From NCBI RefSeq assembly GCF_002224245.2, contig NZ_NKHK02000002.1:1-64000 (forward strand): a stretch of 64,000 nucleotides of DNA, read 5' to 3'. This document shows positions 37,449-47,399 of this stretch, piece after piece. Every line of letters starts with the position of its first letter. Position 1 is the first letter of the stretch. The notes below the pieces were generated by a model. The model was not told where the DNA came from, made no database searches, and was given only the letters and a program-made list of their open reading frames with translations. The DNA comes from Moraxella sp. VT-16-12 (GTDB lineage Bacteria; Pseudomonadota; Gammaproteobacteria; Pseudomonadales; Moraxellaceae). The position numbers were made by a program, and so were the translations under genes.

Positions 37449-39788
37449 CTATCCGACAACCTTAGGTGTTTGTATCAACGCCACCAAATTATCCAAGTGA
37501 TTTGTCCAAATATCATGCAGTTTATCATGAATCACAAACACATCATCGTGATGGTTTGCCCCAAAAATCACGTCCATCAAACGCTTACGTTCATGGCTGT
37601 CTAAACTGCTAAACACACGGCGAAATAAGGGCAGATATTCGGTAAATTCACCATCATCAAGCGACAAAATCCACCCTTCAAGGGTATCTAGCAGTGGTTT
37701 GTCATACAAAAGCTGGTCTGTGGCATTATCAAAAAAACCTTCAAAAAAGCGTGCCGATTGCACCGCCCCTATGGCAGGGGATAAGGTTTTGGACAATACT
37801 GTGGTGAGTGTCTCTTGACTGATTTTATCGGCTTGATACAACAAACGAGCCGACAGTCCCACCACGCACAAATGCCCCGTTTGGGTTTGGGTGGTTTCTG
37901 CCACAATCTCATACAAAGCTTGCCACCACAGCCCCATCAGCTCATCATCTTGGATAAGGCGTAACGCCCCAAAAGTATCTGTCATGTGTTTGTGGTATTC
38001 ATGAGCTTCTTCATCATTGATATTTTTGATGGCATAAGGCAAACCCACGCATACTTTGACTGTCAGTTCATAAACCAGCTCACTTACCTTATCCAAAGCC
38101 ACCTTGCGAGCTGTGCCATACCTTAAAAGCTGTATGAGTGGAGCAAGGCTGATAAGTAATGTCATCACATCATCGGTGTGCGTCGCTTGGTCAGAAAGCC
38201 TTTTAATGCCCATCATGGCAGCAGTATCTAAACCTGCCTGCAACGCATGATGAATGTGGGTGGCAAGCTTGGAAATTTTGGCTTCTTGGTGAATTTGCTC
38301 AATTAGGCGGTTTTGGCTGGCTTCAAAAATGGTGTTGCCATAAACCAAATTTTCCACTAAAGACACCGCAAATTCAGGCTCCCAACACAGCTCCCACCGC
38401 TCACGAAACGTGCCACGACTGCCTGTTTGTCTTTGTTTGCCCCATGCCACGCCCAATATTGCCAAACGGTGCAACAGGTGCGATTTGGCAAGCCCTATCT
38501 GACTTCGCAAATCAACATCGGTCTCTTTGGGGATTGCTTCAGCTTTGAGTTTGGTTTGTTTTTTTAGGCGTTCTAAATCTTCAAGCAAAGGAGCAAGCGG
38601 TAAATCATCAGGGATTTGCCCCACATCTTTGCCAAGCAATATCTCATCAGCAACCTGCTCCCACAACAGCGACTCACCAAAACACAAACACGCCACCACA
38701 GCATCGGTCAGTTCATCAAAACCCACCACACGCCGATTTCGCACGCAAGATAAACTTTGTGCAAGGCGAGTCGCTTCTATCACAGACGCTGTGGAGATGA
38801 CTTGCCCACGCTCACGCAGTGCGGTAGCGACTTTGGTCAGCCATATTTGACTGATATTATCGTCATTATCCCACAAATGCTGATACCACATGGGTGCGTC
38901 CACACCTGCCCCATAGCCTTGTTTGGCAAGCCGTGGTGATGTCCAAGGAATCCATGTGGTTTTTATTTTTGATGGGGCTAATTTTTTGGGCAATTGCTTT
39001 AAAATGGCAGTATCCGATTTGATGGTATGCGTGATGACTTTGTCTTTATCATCACACCTGTCATACAAAGTAAATCTCTCATCTAAGGCAGGAATGTGCC
39101 AAGCCCCACATACCACAACCACACACTCATCATCACGCATATTTTTGGTGTGCTTGCGGATTTCTTGACGCATATAAGCTTCACGCAGCTGTTCAGTAAG
39201 GTCCAAATCGGCTGTACTGTCATCAAGCTCTGATTGGCGTAGAGCAGTCATCATCTGATGGACAACATCAAAAATCTTATCATCATCGCCTGACTGCTCT
39301 ATGACATCATTCCAAAAGCTCTCACCATCATGAAAGCCCATCAATCGCCCCATCGTACCAATGGGGTCGTTTGCCATCAAATTATTGGGCAGCTCATCTG
39401 TATCATCAGCCACATGAGTGGCAGGCAAATCATCGGTTGGTGTTTGGGCGTTGTTAAATTGCTCCATCTGCAAGGCAAGCGACACCGCCACAGGCAAATC
39501 AATAAACGCCAAATCTGCCCCATGATTTATCGCCCACAAACACGCTTGGTATTCTGGTGAAAAGGTTGCAAATGGATAATAAAGATGACATTCAGGCAGC
39601 TCGGTTGCATAAGCGAGCAATGCCACAGGGGGACGCATTTGGGCATGGGCAAGCAAAGGCAAAAGCTCGGTACAATCGCTTGCCCCTTCTATCAAAACCT
39701 TGGTTGGACGCAAGCGGTCAAGAGCGGACAGCAGTCTTTTGGTACTGCCCACACCATGATGGCGAATACCAAAATAATGAATGTTCAT
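37449..39788 (-). CDS. DUF5682 family protein of the MoxR-VWA operon
   Basis: A 779-residue cytoplasmic protein. The N-terminus (YFGIRHHGVGSTKRLLSAL, then KVLIEGASDC) and a later VVVCGAWHIPALDE are the DUF5682 hallmarks. They resemble the histidine and glutamate motifs of TraB/EreA/ChaN-like (TIKI-type) domains, so a metal-dependent hydrolase-like site is possible (inference). The remaining 500 residues are mostly helical and could bind the MoxR/VWA partners. An AAGGA site precedes the ATG. It ends 11 nt before the VWA gene. Confidence 0.85.
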   Translation of the reverse strand: MNIHYFGIRHHGVGSTKRLLSALDRLRPTKVLIEGASDCTELLPLLAHAQMRPPVALLAYATELPECHLYYPFATFSPEYQACLWAINHGADLAFIDLPVAVSLALQMEQFNNAQTPTDDLPATHVADDTDELPNNLMANDPIGTMGRLMGFHDGESFWNDVIEQSGDDDKIFDVVHQMMTALRQSELDDSTADLDLTEQLREAYMRQEIRKHTKNMRDDECVVVVCGAWHIPALDERFTLYDRCDDKDKVITHTIKSDTAILKQLPKKLAPSKIKTTWIPWTSPRLAKQGYGAGVDAPMWYQHLWDNDDNISQIWLTKVATALRERGQVISTASVIEATRLAQSLSCVRNRRVVGFDELTDAVVACLCFGESLLWEQVADEILLGKDVGQIPDDLPLAPLLEDLERLKKQTKLKAEAIPKETDVDLRSQIGLAKSHLLHRLAILGVAWGKQRQTGSRGTFRERWELCWEPEFAVSLVENLVYGNTIFEASQNRLIEQIHQEAKISKLATHIHHALQAGLDTAAMMGIKRLSDQATHTDDVMTLLISLAPLIQLLRYGTARKVALDKVSELVYELTVKVCVGLPYAIKNINDEEAHEYHKHMTDTFGALRLIQDDELMGLWWQALYEIVAETTQTQTGHLCVVGLSARLLYQADKISQETLTTVLSKTLSPAIGAVQSARFFEGFFDNATDQLLYDKPLLDTLEGWILSLDDGEFTEYLPLFRRVFSSLDSHERKRLMDVIFGANHHDDVFVIHDKLHDIWTNHLDNLVALIQTPKVVG

Positions 39789-39839
39789 GGGTTGTCCTTG
39801 TAAAAATTTAATTCAACTGAGTGATTGACCACAAAGCAC

Positions 39840-40919
39840 CTATAACAGCTCATTCATTACTTGATAAAACTGGGCATAATCTTTACGCTTTTTTAATACC
39901 GTTTCTAAATATTCTTCTAGCACCGCCTTGTCTTGCACAGGGTCTTTGATAATCGCCCCAAGCACGTTTTGGCTAATGATGTCGGCAGATAATTGACCAT
40001 TTTCAAACCAATGCGACTGCGACAAACTGCTGACCATTACCGAGATGGCTTCGGCAGTAGATAGATTACCTGTAGGGGTTTTTAGGGCAATTTTACCATC
40101 TAAGGTCTCACCCCCACGCAACTCACGAAACATCGTAATCACCTTGTGAATCTCTTGGGCGGTATTATCTGGCACTGGTAAATCAAGACTTGACCCCATC
40201 TCTGCCACACGCTTGGTAACGATGGCAATCTCTTCATTCATATCGTCAGGCAAAGGCAACACCACCACATTAAATCGGCGTTTTAAGGCAGATGACAGCT
40301 CATTGACCCCTTTATCACGGTTATTGGCGGTGGCGATGACATTAAAGCCACGTTTGGCATACAGTGCATCATCAAGCTCGCTGATGGGGAGCATTTTTTC
40401 AGAAAGTACAGTAATCAGTGTGTCTTGAACGTCAGAACCCATGCGAGTAAGCTCTTCTAGGCGACACAAAGTTCCATCTTGCATGGCACGAAATAATGGC
40501 GTGGGCACTAAGGCATCTCGGCTAGGTCCTTTGGCAAGTAGCTGAGCATAATTCCAACCATAACGAATCTGGTTTTCATCTGTGCCTGCGGTACATTGAA
40601 TGACTCGTGTGCTATCGCCACAAATCCCTGCCGCCAAATGCTCAGACACCCATGATTTTGCCGTACCGGGCACACCAAGGAGCAATAACGCCCTATCTGT
40701 CGCCAAAGTTGCCACTGCTGTTTGTATCAGCTTGGGGTTGCCAACATATTTTTCGCTAATCACCGTGCCATCTGATGTCGTGCCACCCATCAAATACTTA
40801 ACGACTGCTTGGGGGGACAGTTGCCAGCCTATTGGCTTTTGAGCAGTGTCATCAGCCTTTAACGCCGATAATTCGTGGGCATAGATGGCTTCGGCAGGTT
40901 GTCTTAAAATGTCGGTCAT
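39840..40919 (-). CDS. MoxR-family AAA+ ATPase
   Basis: A 359-residue ATPase. Walker A is GVPGTAKS (residues 82-89), the Walker B position reads RLEELTRM (Glu155-Glu156 instead of Asp-Glu), sensor 1 is IATANNRDKG, and ALKRRFN carries the arginine finger. MoxR ATPases act with VWA proteins as metal-dependent chaperones. It heads a three-gene operon, with AAGGAA before the ATG and 51 nt to the DUF5682 gene. The SWIM-type gene often present in related clusters is absent here. Confidence 0.9.
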   Translation of the reverse strand: MTDILRQPAEAIYAHELSALKADDTAQKPIGWQLSPQAVVKYLMGGTTSDGTVISEKYVGNPKLIQTAVATLATDRALLLLGVPGTAKSWVSEHLAAGICGDSTRVIQCTAGTDENQIRYGWNYAQLLAKGPSRDALVPTPLFRAMQDGTLCRLEELTRMGSDVQDTLITVLSEKMLPISELDDALYAKRGFNVIATANNRDKGVNELSSALKRRFNVVVLPLPDDMNEEIAIVTKRVAEMGSSLDLPVPDNTAQEIHKVITMFRELRGGETLDGKIALKTPTGNLSTAEAISVMVSSLSQSHWFENGQLSADIISQNVLGAIIKDPVQDKAVLEEYLETVLKKRKDYAQFYQVMNELL

Positions 40920-41079
40920 GGGTTTTCCTTATGCTGATAAAGACATGAATTATCAGCGATTTTAAACATATTTTTATAAAAACACAAGCCATCCTATCAA
41001 ATCCACCAAAAAGCTAGGGCAATTAATGCCATCATTATGGATAATTTTTTAAATATTTTGGCAGTAAAATTTTGTTAAT

Positions 41080-41114
41080 AAAAAACACCCCAAACCTACG
41101 CTCGGGGTGTTTTA
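41080..41114 (-). terminator. Rho-independent terminator after the autotransporter
   Basis: AAAACACCCC and GGGGTGTTTT form a perfect stem around a 12-nt loop, with a T-run on the minus strand. It lies 11 nt past the autotransporter stop. Confidence 0.9.
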
Positions 41115-41124
41115 TCAGTTTTTA

Positions 41125-44100
41125 TCAAAACTGCATGGTCAGTGCCAATGTACCGCTTTGACTGTCATAGTTTTTACGCCATTGACCTTGATAACCCAAG
41201 GACAACTTGGCTTTTGGTGTCAGCTGATAGCCAACGCCCACACCAGCAACACCAAAGTGTTTGCCCACTTCATGTCCTGTGGTGCTAAAGCCAACGTTAC
41301 TGCTGACAAAGCTAGCTTGTGCCCGACTGCGTTTGTCGCCATTTTCAAAACCGCCAGCAAGGGTGGCATTAAGATTGAGCTTACCAATGGTGTAATTGGC
41401 TTTGACACCAAGCGTGCTTGTTAGGCTTTCGTAGGTATTTTTATTGACTGCCAAATTATATACCCCTGCTCCTTTTTCTTGGTAAGCATCTGAGCTGACT
41501 TTGGTATAGTCAATACCCACAAACGGCGTAAGATTGCGTTGTGATGAACCAATTTGATGGCTTATGCCCAAACCTGCCTGAGCAATTTTGGCTTGATATT
41601 GAGCGGTCGCTGTGGTTTTTGCCAATAGGCTGATATGACGCTTACCATCCACATCACTACGCCCCACGCCAACATGCCCATAAAGCTCTGTTCCTTGGGC
41701 AGCTTGGTGTTTGGCATACAACAAGGCTTGGGTAGTTTTGGTTTCTACCTGATGGTTGGTAGCACCTTTACTATCAATATCGCCCTGCAAATGTGATACC
41801 GCCACACCAACACTGGTCTCACCCACAGCACCTTGCACGCCAACCACAGCACCCACATGGGTATCATTATAAGCTGACAAACCTGTTGTGCTGGCTTTGT
41901 GTTTACCATCATTGCCAATGGCACTTGCCCAAACTTGATGGGTGCTGGTCAATGGTTGAGCGTTAATGGCTTGCACTGCATAAGCACTGCTGTCTGCTAT
42001 CACACGGTTGGTAGCACCTTCTAGCAAGGGTTGTAGCTGACTTGCTGCCTGCGAGATTTGTGCTTGCGATAAGCCGTCTAGTCCCAAGCTAAGTGCCAAA
42101 GCAAGCTTTTTGTTTTGCTCGTTGGGGCTTTCAATGGTCTTATCTAAAGCCTGTGCCAAAGACAATGCAGAGATGTTGTTATGTTTTTGCACAGCTTTTG
42201 TAAATACGCTGGTTGGCTGTTTTTGTTCAGGCTGTTTTTGTTCAGGCTGTTTTTGTTCAGGCTGTTTTTGTTCAGGCTGTTTTTGTTCAGGCTGTTTTGG
42301 AGCTCCAACTTTCAAATCAATCGCATTACCATGATAATCCAAATGCAACAAATCAGTACCGTTTCTGATAGGCTTGTCCTCTTTACCCACCACAGAAAAC
42401 TCTTTAAATTGACCCACCAACCCTTCGGCTTTAACAATATCTTTCCAGACAGTATTGGCATTTTGATTGGCATCTTTGGCATCTGATGCTAGCTGCTGTA
42501 CAACACTAGAAGCCTTGATTTTTATTGTACCCTTTGTAACATTTAGCTTGCCTGTACTTTCTAATTTACCATATTTATCTTTATTTTCTACGGCAATCGC
42601 CAATATCTCATCTTTGGCAAACTCATAATCGCCAAGCAGTTTAAGCGTACCTTCATTGATGTGTGTTTGTCCTGTGTAGCCCTTACTTGCTACATTTAAG
42701 GTCAAAGTGCCTGCACCCTGCTTAATCAAGCTACCAGTACCAATCAATCTAGCACCATTAACGATAGTGGCATTATGGTTTTGGGTGTCAAAAATTGCAT
42801 TACCTCCAAGCTCAATTTGGCTTTTACTTTTATCTGTAAAGCCATCAAACAGCTCACCTTGGTTTTCGGTAAGTTGTACCGTACCATCAACAATAGAGAC
42901 TGATGATGCTTGGGCGGCGGTATCGCGTTTAATATTCGCCACTTTGACTGTGGCAGTATTTACCACCAATTTACCCGAGCCTTTGTTGCCCACCACCAAA
43001 TCGCCGGTAGTATAGACGCCTTTTTTATTGATGTTTAGCTCACCAGTGCTATCTTTTTCTTTACCCAAAATGGTATTCTTCTCGGTCTCAGCGGTTGCCT
43101 GCGTTATTTGTGCCTTACCCACACCAATATTGCCAATAACAATGTCTTTTTTTGCTAAAACACTTGCACCATCTTTGACTTCAAGTGTGCCATTACCAGA
43201 GCTTTGAGATATTCCACTATCATCAACATTATCAGGTAGCCAGCCCCCAATTTGTATCTCACCACCAACATTGATGGCAGAACGCTCACCTGACACTGCC
43301 ACTTTGGCACCACCAGTGTTACCAATGCCAAGAACATTGTTAATGCTTACATTACTGCCTTTATTGACAATCAGCTCATCGCTAACAGAATCTCGCTTTT
43401 GAATGGGGCTAACACCAGAAAACAGATATAAATTTTCTCCAACAATGGTTGAAGCGTTGGTGGCTGTTAATTTTGCTTTGCCATAATGCCCAAGAATGAT
43501 TGTTCCTGTTGCGTTAATCGTGCTATTATCAATCAGTGCATCTGCTATGGCTTCTTGACCAACCCCCAAACGAAAGGACTTGGCATTTATTTGGCTGTTA
43601 TTAGTGTTAAGCTTGCCTGTACCAGCTTGACTAACGACTAAATCGTCAGTCTCATAAACACCATTTTTGATGTTTAATGTTCCCATGCTAGCCTGAGTCT
43701 CAGCAATGATGGTGTTTCTTTTTACTTTAACTTTTGCCCCATCTACTGTCACTTGACCTTTGTTAAGATTACCAATAACAACGTCCTTTTCTACCAAAAC
43801 GTTTGCCTTGCTCTTAACTTCAAGTGTGCCATCACCATACTGCTGCGGCTTATCCGTAACATCAATATTAGCAGGTAACCAACCACCAATTTGTATGTCG
43901 TTTGTCTTGATGGTAGTATTTTCGCCTGCAATCTCTAATCTACCTTTACCAGTACTACCAACAGCAAGCGTATTTTTGACAGTTACGTTACTGCCATTTT
44001 GAATAATCAGCTCACCACTCACAGATTCTTGTTCTTGTTTGATGCCAAGACTGGATGATACAAATAAATTACCATCAACATTCAGTTTGGATTGGTTATC

Positions 44101-44799
44101 TGCGGTGAATTTAGTCTTGCCAGCAGCTCCCAAGGTCAACAATCCAGTATTGACAGTAGCCTTATCAAGTGTAATATCTACCTTAGAGTCTTTACCAAAT
44201 CCTGAAATAACCGCCTCAGTATCCAACTGACTGTTTGTTACTTTTAATGTGGCTTCTCCAAAAGTACCCACCTTTAAATCTTTGGTGGTAAACTTGGCAT
44301 TATTGGCTAGTGTCAGCTCGCCTTTACTGCCTTTTTCTTTGGCAATATTTGTATTGCCAGTTGTTTTAACAGTACCATTATCTACGGTCAGCTCACCTGC
44401 ACCCACACTACCAATATTTATAGACTCAGTTTCAAGCACGCCATTAGTATGAATGTTGATTTTACCACCATTTTGCACTTTGACATCTTTGGTGTTGGTA
44501 ACTTTACCATGATTATAAATGGTTAATGGTTGGTTATCCACAGTTAAAGTGTTGGTTGGCAAAACTGTACCTTGGGTCAAAACCTCTGTTGGTGCAGTTA
44601 CTTGATAATCCCCCCTATTTTTATACTGAATACCGCCACCAAACACCTCGTTAGCCAATGCCTGCCCAGAAACAGCGACCGCCGCCGCCAACACCACAGT
44701 TTTTAGGGTTTTACTTTTACCTTTGGCTTTGGCAATCTCTGAAACACACTGCCACACCCCCAAACTATGATTAAAAATCACACGATACGCTCGATTCAT
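41125..44799 (-). CDS. Classical (type Va) autotransporter adhesin-like protein
   Basis: A 1224-residue secreted protein. It begins with an extended signal peptide (NRAYRVIFNHSLGVWQCVSE, then a Lys-rich stretch and the hydrophobic core VVLAAAVAVSGQALA). The passenger is a beta-helix built of Gly/Asn/Thr-rich rungs, with two related modules each ending near QIGGWLPxN and GTLEVK. A PEPQK-type linker with five PEQKQ repeats follows, then an autotransporter linker and a C-terminal beta barrel of about 260 residues ending in LALTMQF. The barrel would place the passenger on the cell surface. No protease triad or other catalytic motif is evident, so adhesion or aggregation is the likelier role. Confidence 0.93.
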   Translation of the reverse strand: MNRAYRVIFNHSLGVWQCVSEIAKAKGKSKTLKTVVLAAAVAVSGQALANEVFGGGIQYKNRGDYQVTAPTEVLTQGTVLPTNTLTVDNQPLTIYNHGKVTNTKDVKVQNGGKINIHTNGVLETESINIGSVGAGELTVDNGTVKTTGNTNIAKEKGSKGELTLANNAKFTTKDLKVGTFGEATLKVTNSQLDTEAVISGFGKDSKVDITLDKATVNTGLLTLGAAGKTKFTADNQSKLNVDGNLFVSSSLGIKQEQESVSGELIIQNGSNVTVKNTLAVGSTGKGRLEIAGENTTIKTNDIQIGGWLPANIDVTDKPQQYGDGTLEVKSKANVLVEKDVVIGNLNKGQVTVDGAKVKVKRNTIIAETQASMGTLNIKNGVYETDDLVVSQAGTGKLNTNNSQINAKSFRLGVGQEAIADALIDNSTINATGTIILGHYGKAKLTATNASTIVGENLYLFSGVSPIQKRDSVSDELIVNKGSNVSINNVLGIGNTGGAKVAVSGERSAINVGGEIQIGGWLPDNVDDSGISQSSGNGTLEVKDGASVLAKKDIVIGNIGVGKAQITQATAETEKNTILGKEKDSTGELNINKKGVYTTGDLVVGNKGSGKLVVNTATVKVANIKRDTAAQASSVSIVDGTVQLTENQGELFDGFTDKSKSQIELGGNAIFDTQNHNATIVNGARLIGTGSLIKQGAGTLTLNVASKGYTGQTHINEGTLKLLGDYEFAKDEILAIAVENKDKYGKLESTGKLNVTKGTIKIKASSVVQQLASDAKDANQNANTVWKDIVKAEGLVGQFKEFSVVGKEDKPIRNGTDLLHLDYHGNAIDLKVGAPKQPEQKQPEQKQPEQKQPEQKQPEQKQPTSVFTKAVQKHNNISALSLAQALDKTIESPNEQNKKLALALSLGLDGLSQAQISQAASQLQPLLEGATNRVIADSSAYAVQAINAQPLTSTHQVWASAIGNDGKHKASTTGLSAYNDTHVGAVVGVQGAVGETSVGVAVSHLQGDIDSKGATNHQVETKTTQALLYAKHQAAQGTELYGHVGVGRSDVDGKRHISLLAKTTATAQYQAKIAQAGLGISHQIGSSQRNLTPFVGIDYTKVSSDAYQEKGAGVYNLAVNKNTYESLTSTLGVKANYTIGKLNLNATLAGGFENGDKRSRAQASFVSSNVGFSTTGHEVGKHFGVAGVGVGYQLTPKAKLSLGYQGQWRKNYDSQSGTLALTMQF
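42215..42298 (-). repeat. Tandem 15-bp repeat (five full copies) in the autotransporter gene
   Basis: GGCTGTTTTTGTTCA repeats exactly five times (42215-42289), with a sixth partial copy to 42298. It encodes PEQKQ on the minus strand. The unit is a multiple of three, so copy-number change keeps the frame and only alters linker length. Confidence 0.95.
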
Positions 44800-45143
44800 A
44801 AGAAATACCCATAACCTAAATGAAAAAAATTTATCAAAACACCTTTTTGGTGTTATTACTTAGACTGGGCAACTTAAAAAATCTTTCACCAATTTTCTAA
44901 TAAAATCACGATTTTTTTACAAAAAAACACTTGTACTTTTTTATAAATAAATAAAATATTGATTTATATAGTATTTTTTATATCATCTAAGAAAAAAAGA
45001 TGATGAAATAACTTATTTTTATAAAAATAAATCAATCATAAAACTATGTTATCAATAAATCCTAATATCAGACACATCAAAACAACCCATCAAAAAGATG
45101 GTGGTGCGTTTTAGATGATGGGATAATTTTGATATGACATATA
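44800..45143. other. AT-rich intergenic region upstream of the autotransporter
   Basis: This stretch has no coding potential I can support. It holds the autotransporter promoter (minus strand), several 7-nt A or T runs, and a long very AT-rich segment that could bind H-NS-like proteins. I see no clear operator or second promoter. Confidence 0.4.
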
Positions 45144-45180
45144 AAAAAATGACACACCCATGATGAGTATGTCATTTTTT
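45144..45180 (-). terminator. Rho-independent terminator after tkt
   Basis: AAAAAATGACA and TGTCATTTTTT form a perfect 11-bp stem around a 15-nt loop; both strands carry T-runs. It lies 29 nt past the tkt stop. Confidence 0.85.
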
Positions 45181-45208
45181 ATCTTAAACCATTGCTTGGC
45201 TGTGGCGA

Positions 45209-47209
45209 TTAAATCAGCGATTGCACCGCTTCTACCACCGCTTCACTGGTAATCCCAAAATGTTTAAACAGCTCTTTGGCAGGGGCAGACTCACCAAAGC
45301 TGGTCATACCAATCACTTTGCCGTCAAGCCCCACAAACTTATACCAATAATCGGTGATGCCCGCCTCTACCGCCACTCTGGCACGCACGGCATTTGGCAA
45401 AACACTCTCTACATAATCTTTGTCCTGATTGACAAAAATTTCAGCACAAGGCATAGACACCACACGCACGCCCACACCTTGCTCACTCAAACTGTGATAA
45501 GCATTCATGGCAAGTTCCACCTCTGAACCTGTGGCGATGATGATGGCTTGTAGCTCGCCCTGTTCTTTTGCCAAAATATAGCCGCCTTTTTCAATCAAGG
45601 CGATTTGTTCATCACTGCGAGCCTGATGGGGCAAGTTTTGACGAGATAAAATGAGTGAAGTTGGGGCATGGGCAGTCAAAAGTGCGGATTTGTACGCCAC
45701 GGCTGTCTCTACCGTATCGCAAGGTCGCCATGTGAAGTGATTGGGCGTTTGTCTTAGACTGGCGATTTGCTCCACAGGCTGATGGGTGGGACCATCTTCG
45801 CCTAGACCAATGCTGTCATGGGTATAGATATTAATCACTCGCTGCTTCATCAGTGCCGACATACGCACGGCGTTACGAGCATATTCCATAAACATCAAAA
45901 AGGTGGCAGTAAAGGGAATAAATCCACCATGCAACGCCACCCCATTGGCAATGGCGGTCATGGCAAACTCACGCACGCCATAATGCACATAGTTACCATC
46001 GGCGTGGGATTGTACACCCTTGGCATCTTTCCAAAGGGTCAAATTTGAGCCTGCCAAATCGGCACTACCACCCAAAATCTCGGGCAAAGCAGGGGCAAGG
46101 GCATTTAGGGCGTTTTGGCTTGCCTTACGGGTGGCAATGCTCTCACCTTTGGTGTGGCACAAAGCGATAAATTCGTCCGCTTTGGTGATAAAATCACTTG
46201 GCAACTCGCCACTTAGACGGCGTTGTAGCTCAGCAGCTTCGTCAGGATATTTTGCCTGATAATCAGCAAATTGGGCATTCCATTTATCTTCTTTGGCTTG
46301 TCCTGCTACTTTGGCATTCCACGCCTGATAAATCTCATCGCTGATGGCAAATGGCTCGCTATTTTCCCAGCCAAGCATATCTCGTGCCAAGGCAATCTCA
46401 TCCACGCCCAAAGGCGCACCGTGGCAGTCTTCTTTGCCTTGCTTATTAGGACTACCTAGTCCAATCACTGTTTTACAGATAATCAAAGTAGGCTTAGTGG
46501 TCTCAGCTTTGGCGGATAGGGTAGCAGTGCGGATTTGCTCGCTGTCATGTCCATCTACGTTTAATACTTGCCAACCATAAGCCTCAAAGCGTTTGGCGGT
46601 GTCATCGCTAAACCACCCTTCCACTTCCCCATCAATAGAAATGCCATTGTCATCATAATAAACAATGAGCTTGCCCAATCCAAGCGTGCCAGCAAGCGAA
46701 CAGGCTTCGTGGCTGATGCCCTCCATCAAACAGCCATCGCCCAAAAAGCAGTAGGTATGATGGTCAATGATGGCATTGTTGGCTTTGTTAAACTGAGCAG
46801 CAAGGGTTTTTTCGGCTAGGGCAAAGCCGACTGCATTGGCAATCCCTTGTCCCAAAGGCCCTGTGGTGGTCTCAATGCCATCAGCATAGCCATACTCGGG
46901 GTGTCCTGCGGTTTTTGAGTGCAACTGACGAAAATTTTTGATGTCATTAAGGGTCAAATCATAACCACTTAAATGCAACAAGGCATAAAGTAGCATAGAA
47001 CCATGACCGTTAGATAATACAAAACGGTCGCGGTTTGCCCAGTTGGCATTATTTGGATTATGGTTTAAAAACTCTCGCCACAGCACATCGGCAATGTCCG
47101 CCATACCCATTGGAGCACCGGGGTGTCCTGAGTTGGCTTTTTGGACAGCGTCCATGGCAAGAATACGAATGGCGTTGGCAGTGTGGCGTTGGTTTAGGGG
47201 GGTTGGCAT
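45209..47209 (-). CDS. tkt: Transketolase
   Basis: Transketolase moves two-carbon units in the pentose phosphate pathway using thiamine diphosphate. The 666-residue protein shows [19 protein letters not shown], the ThDP motif [20 protein letters not shown], the pyrimidine-domain [15 protein letters not shown], and the C-terminal [14 protein letters not shown]. The ATG at 47209 ([13 protein letters not shown]) follows AGGA. A TTG start at 47236 is less likely. Length is normal. Confidence 0.97.
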   Translation of the reverse strand: MPTPLNQRHTANAIRILAMDAVQKANSGHPGAPMGMADIADVLWREFLNHNPNNANWANRDRFVLSNGHGSMLLYALLHLSGYDLTLNDIKNFRQLHSKTAGHPEYGYADGIETTTGPLGQGIANAVGFALAEKTLAAQFNKANNAIIDHHTYCFLGDGCLMEGISHEACSLAGTLGLGKLIVYYDDNGISIDGEVEGWFSDDTAKRFEAYGWQVLNVDGHDSEQIRTATLSAKAETTKPTLIICKTVIGLGSPNKQGKEDCHGAPLGVDEIALARDMLGWENSEPFAISDEIYQAWNAKVAGQAKEDKWNAQFADYQAKYPDEAAELQRRLSGELPSDFITKADEFIALCHTKGESIATRKASQNALNALAPALPEILGGSADLAGSNLTLWKDAKGVQSHADGNYVHYGVREFAMTAIANGVALHGGFIPFTATFLMFMEYARNAVRMSALMKQRVINIYTHDSIGLGEDGPTHQPVEQIASLRQTPNHFTWRPCDTVETAVAYKSALLTAHAPTSLILSRQNLPHQARSDEQIALIEKGGYILAKEQGELQAIIIATGSEVELAMNAYHSLSEQGVGVRVVSMPCAEIFVNQDKDYVESVLPNAVRARVAVEAGITDYWYKFVGLDGKVIGMTSFGESAPAKELFKHFGITSEAVVEAVQSLI

Positions 47210-47326
47210 TGGGCTAATCCTAACAGGCTTAAACAAATGAAGAATTATAACATAAATGGTGTTTTTTATCTAAAAATACCAATGACTAATTTATATTCTC
47301 TTTTTGTCATTAAGCTAAAAAATCCC

Positions 47327-47355
47327 TTGATTTTACATTTTTTGTAAAATATAAT
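47327..47355 (+). promoter_or_regulatory. Promoter of the HTH-OLD operon
   Basis: TTGATT (47327-47332) and a perfect TATAAT (47350-47355) are separated by 17 bp, a standard sigma-70 arrangement. Predicted start of transcription is near 47362, about 38 nt before the first ATG. A 17-bp dyad lies in the spacer and its mirror copy lies at the start site. Confidence 0.8.
47330..47350. promoter_or_regulatory. Operator-like dyad O1 between -35 and -10
   Basis: ATTTTACA and TGTAAAAT form perfect 8-bp arms around a 5-nt T spacer. The core is TTTACA-N5-TGTAAA. A bound repressor here would block RNA polymerase. Confidence 0.75.
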
Positions 47356-47362
47356 ACCCAAG

Positions 47363-47379
47363 TTTACAAAAAATGTAAA
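47363..47379. promoter_or_regulatory. Operator-like dyad O2 at the transcription start
   Basis: TTTACA-AAAAA-TGTAAA is a perfect dyad and the exact reverse complement of the O1 core. The centres are 31 bp apart, about three helical turns, so proteins on the two sites would face the same side of the DNA. Confidence 0.75.
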
Positions 47380-47399
47380 TAAATTTAAAAAGGTATTAC

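Noticed and set aside
42215-42298. Regular direct repeats as a CRISPR array
   Set aside because: The repeats are contiguous 15-bp units without spacers, inside a coding region.
41220-44452. Long open frames antisense to the autotransporter
   Set aside because: Shadows of the biased codon use of the real gene; no starts with ribosome-binding sites and no domains.
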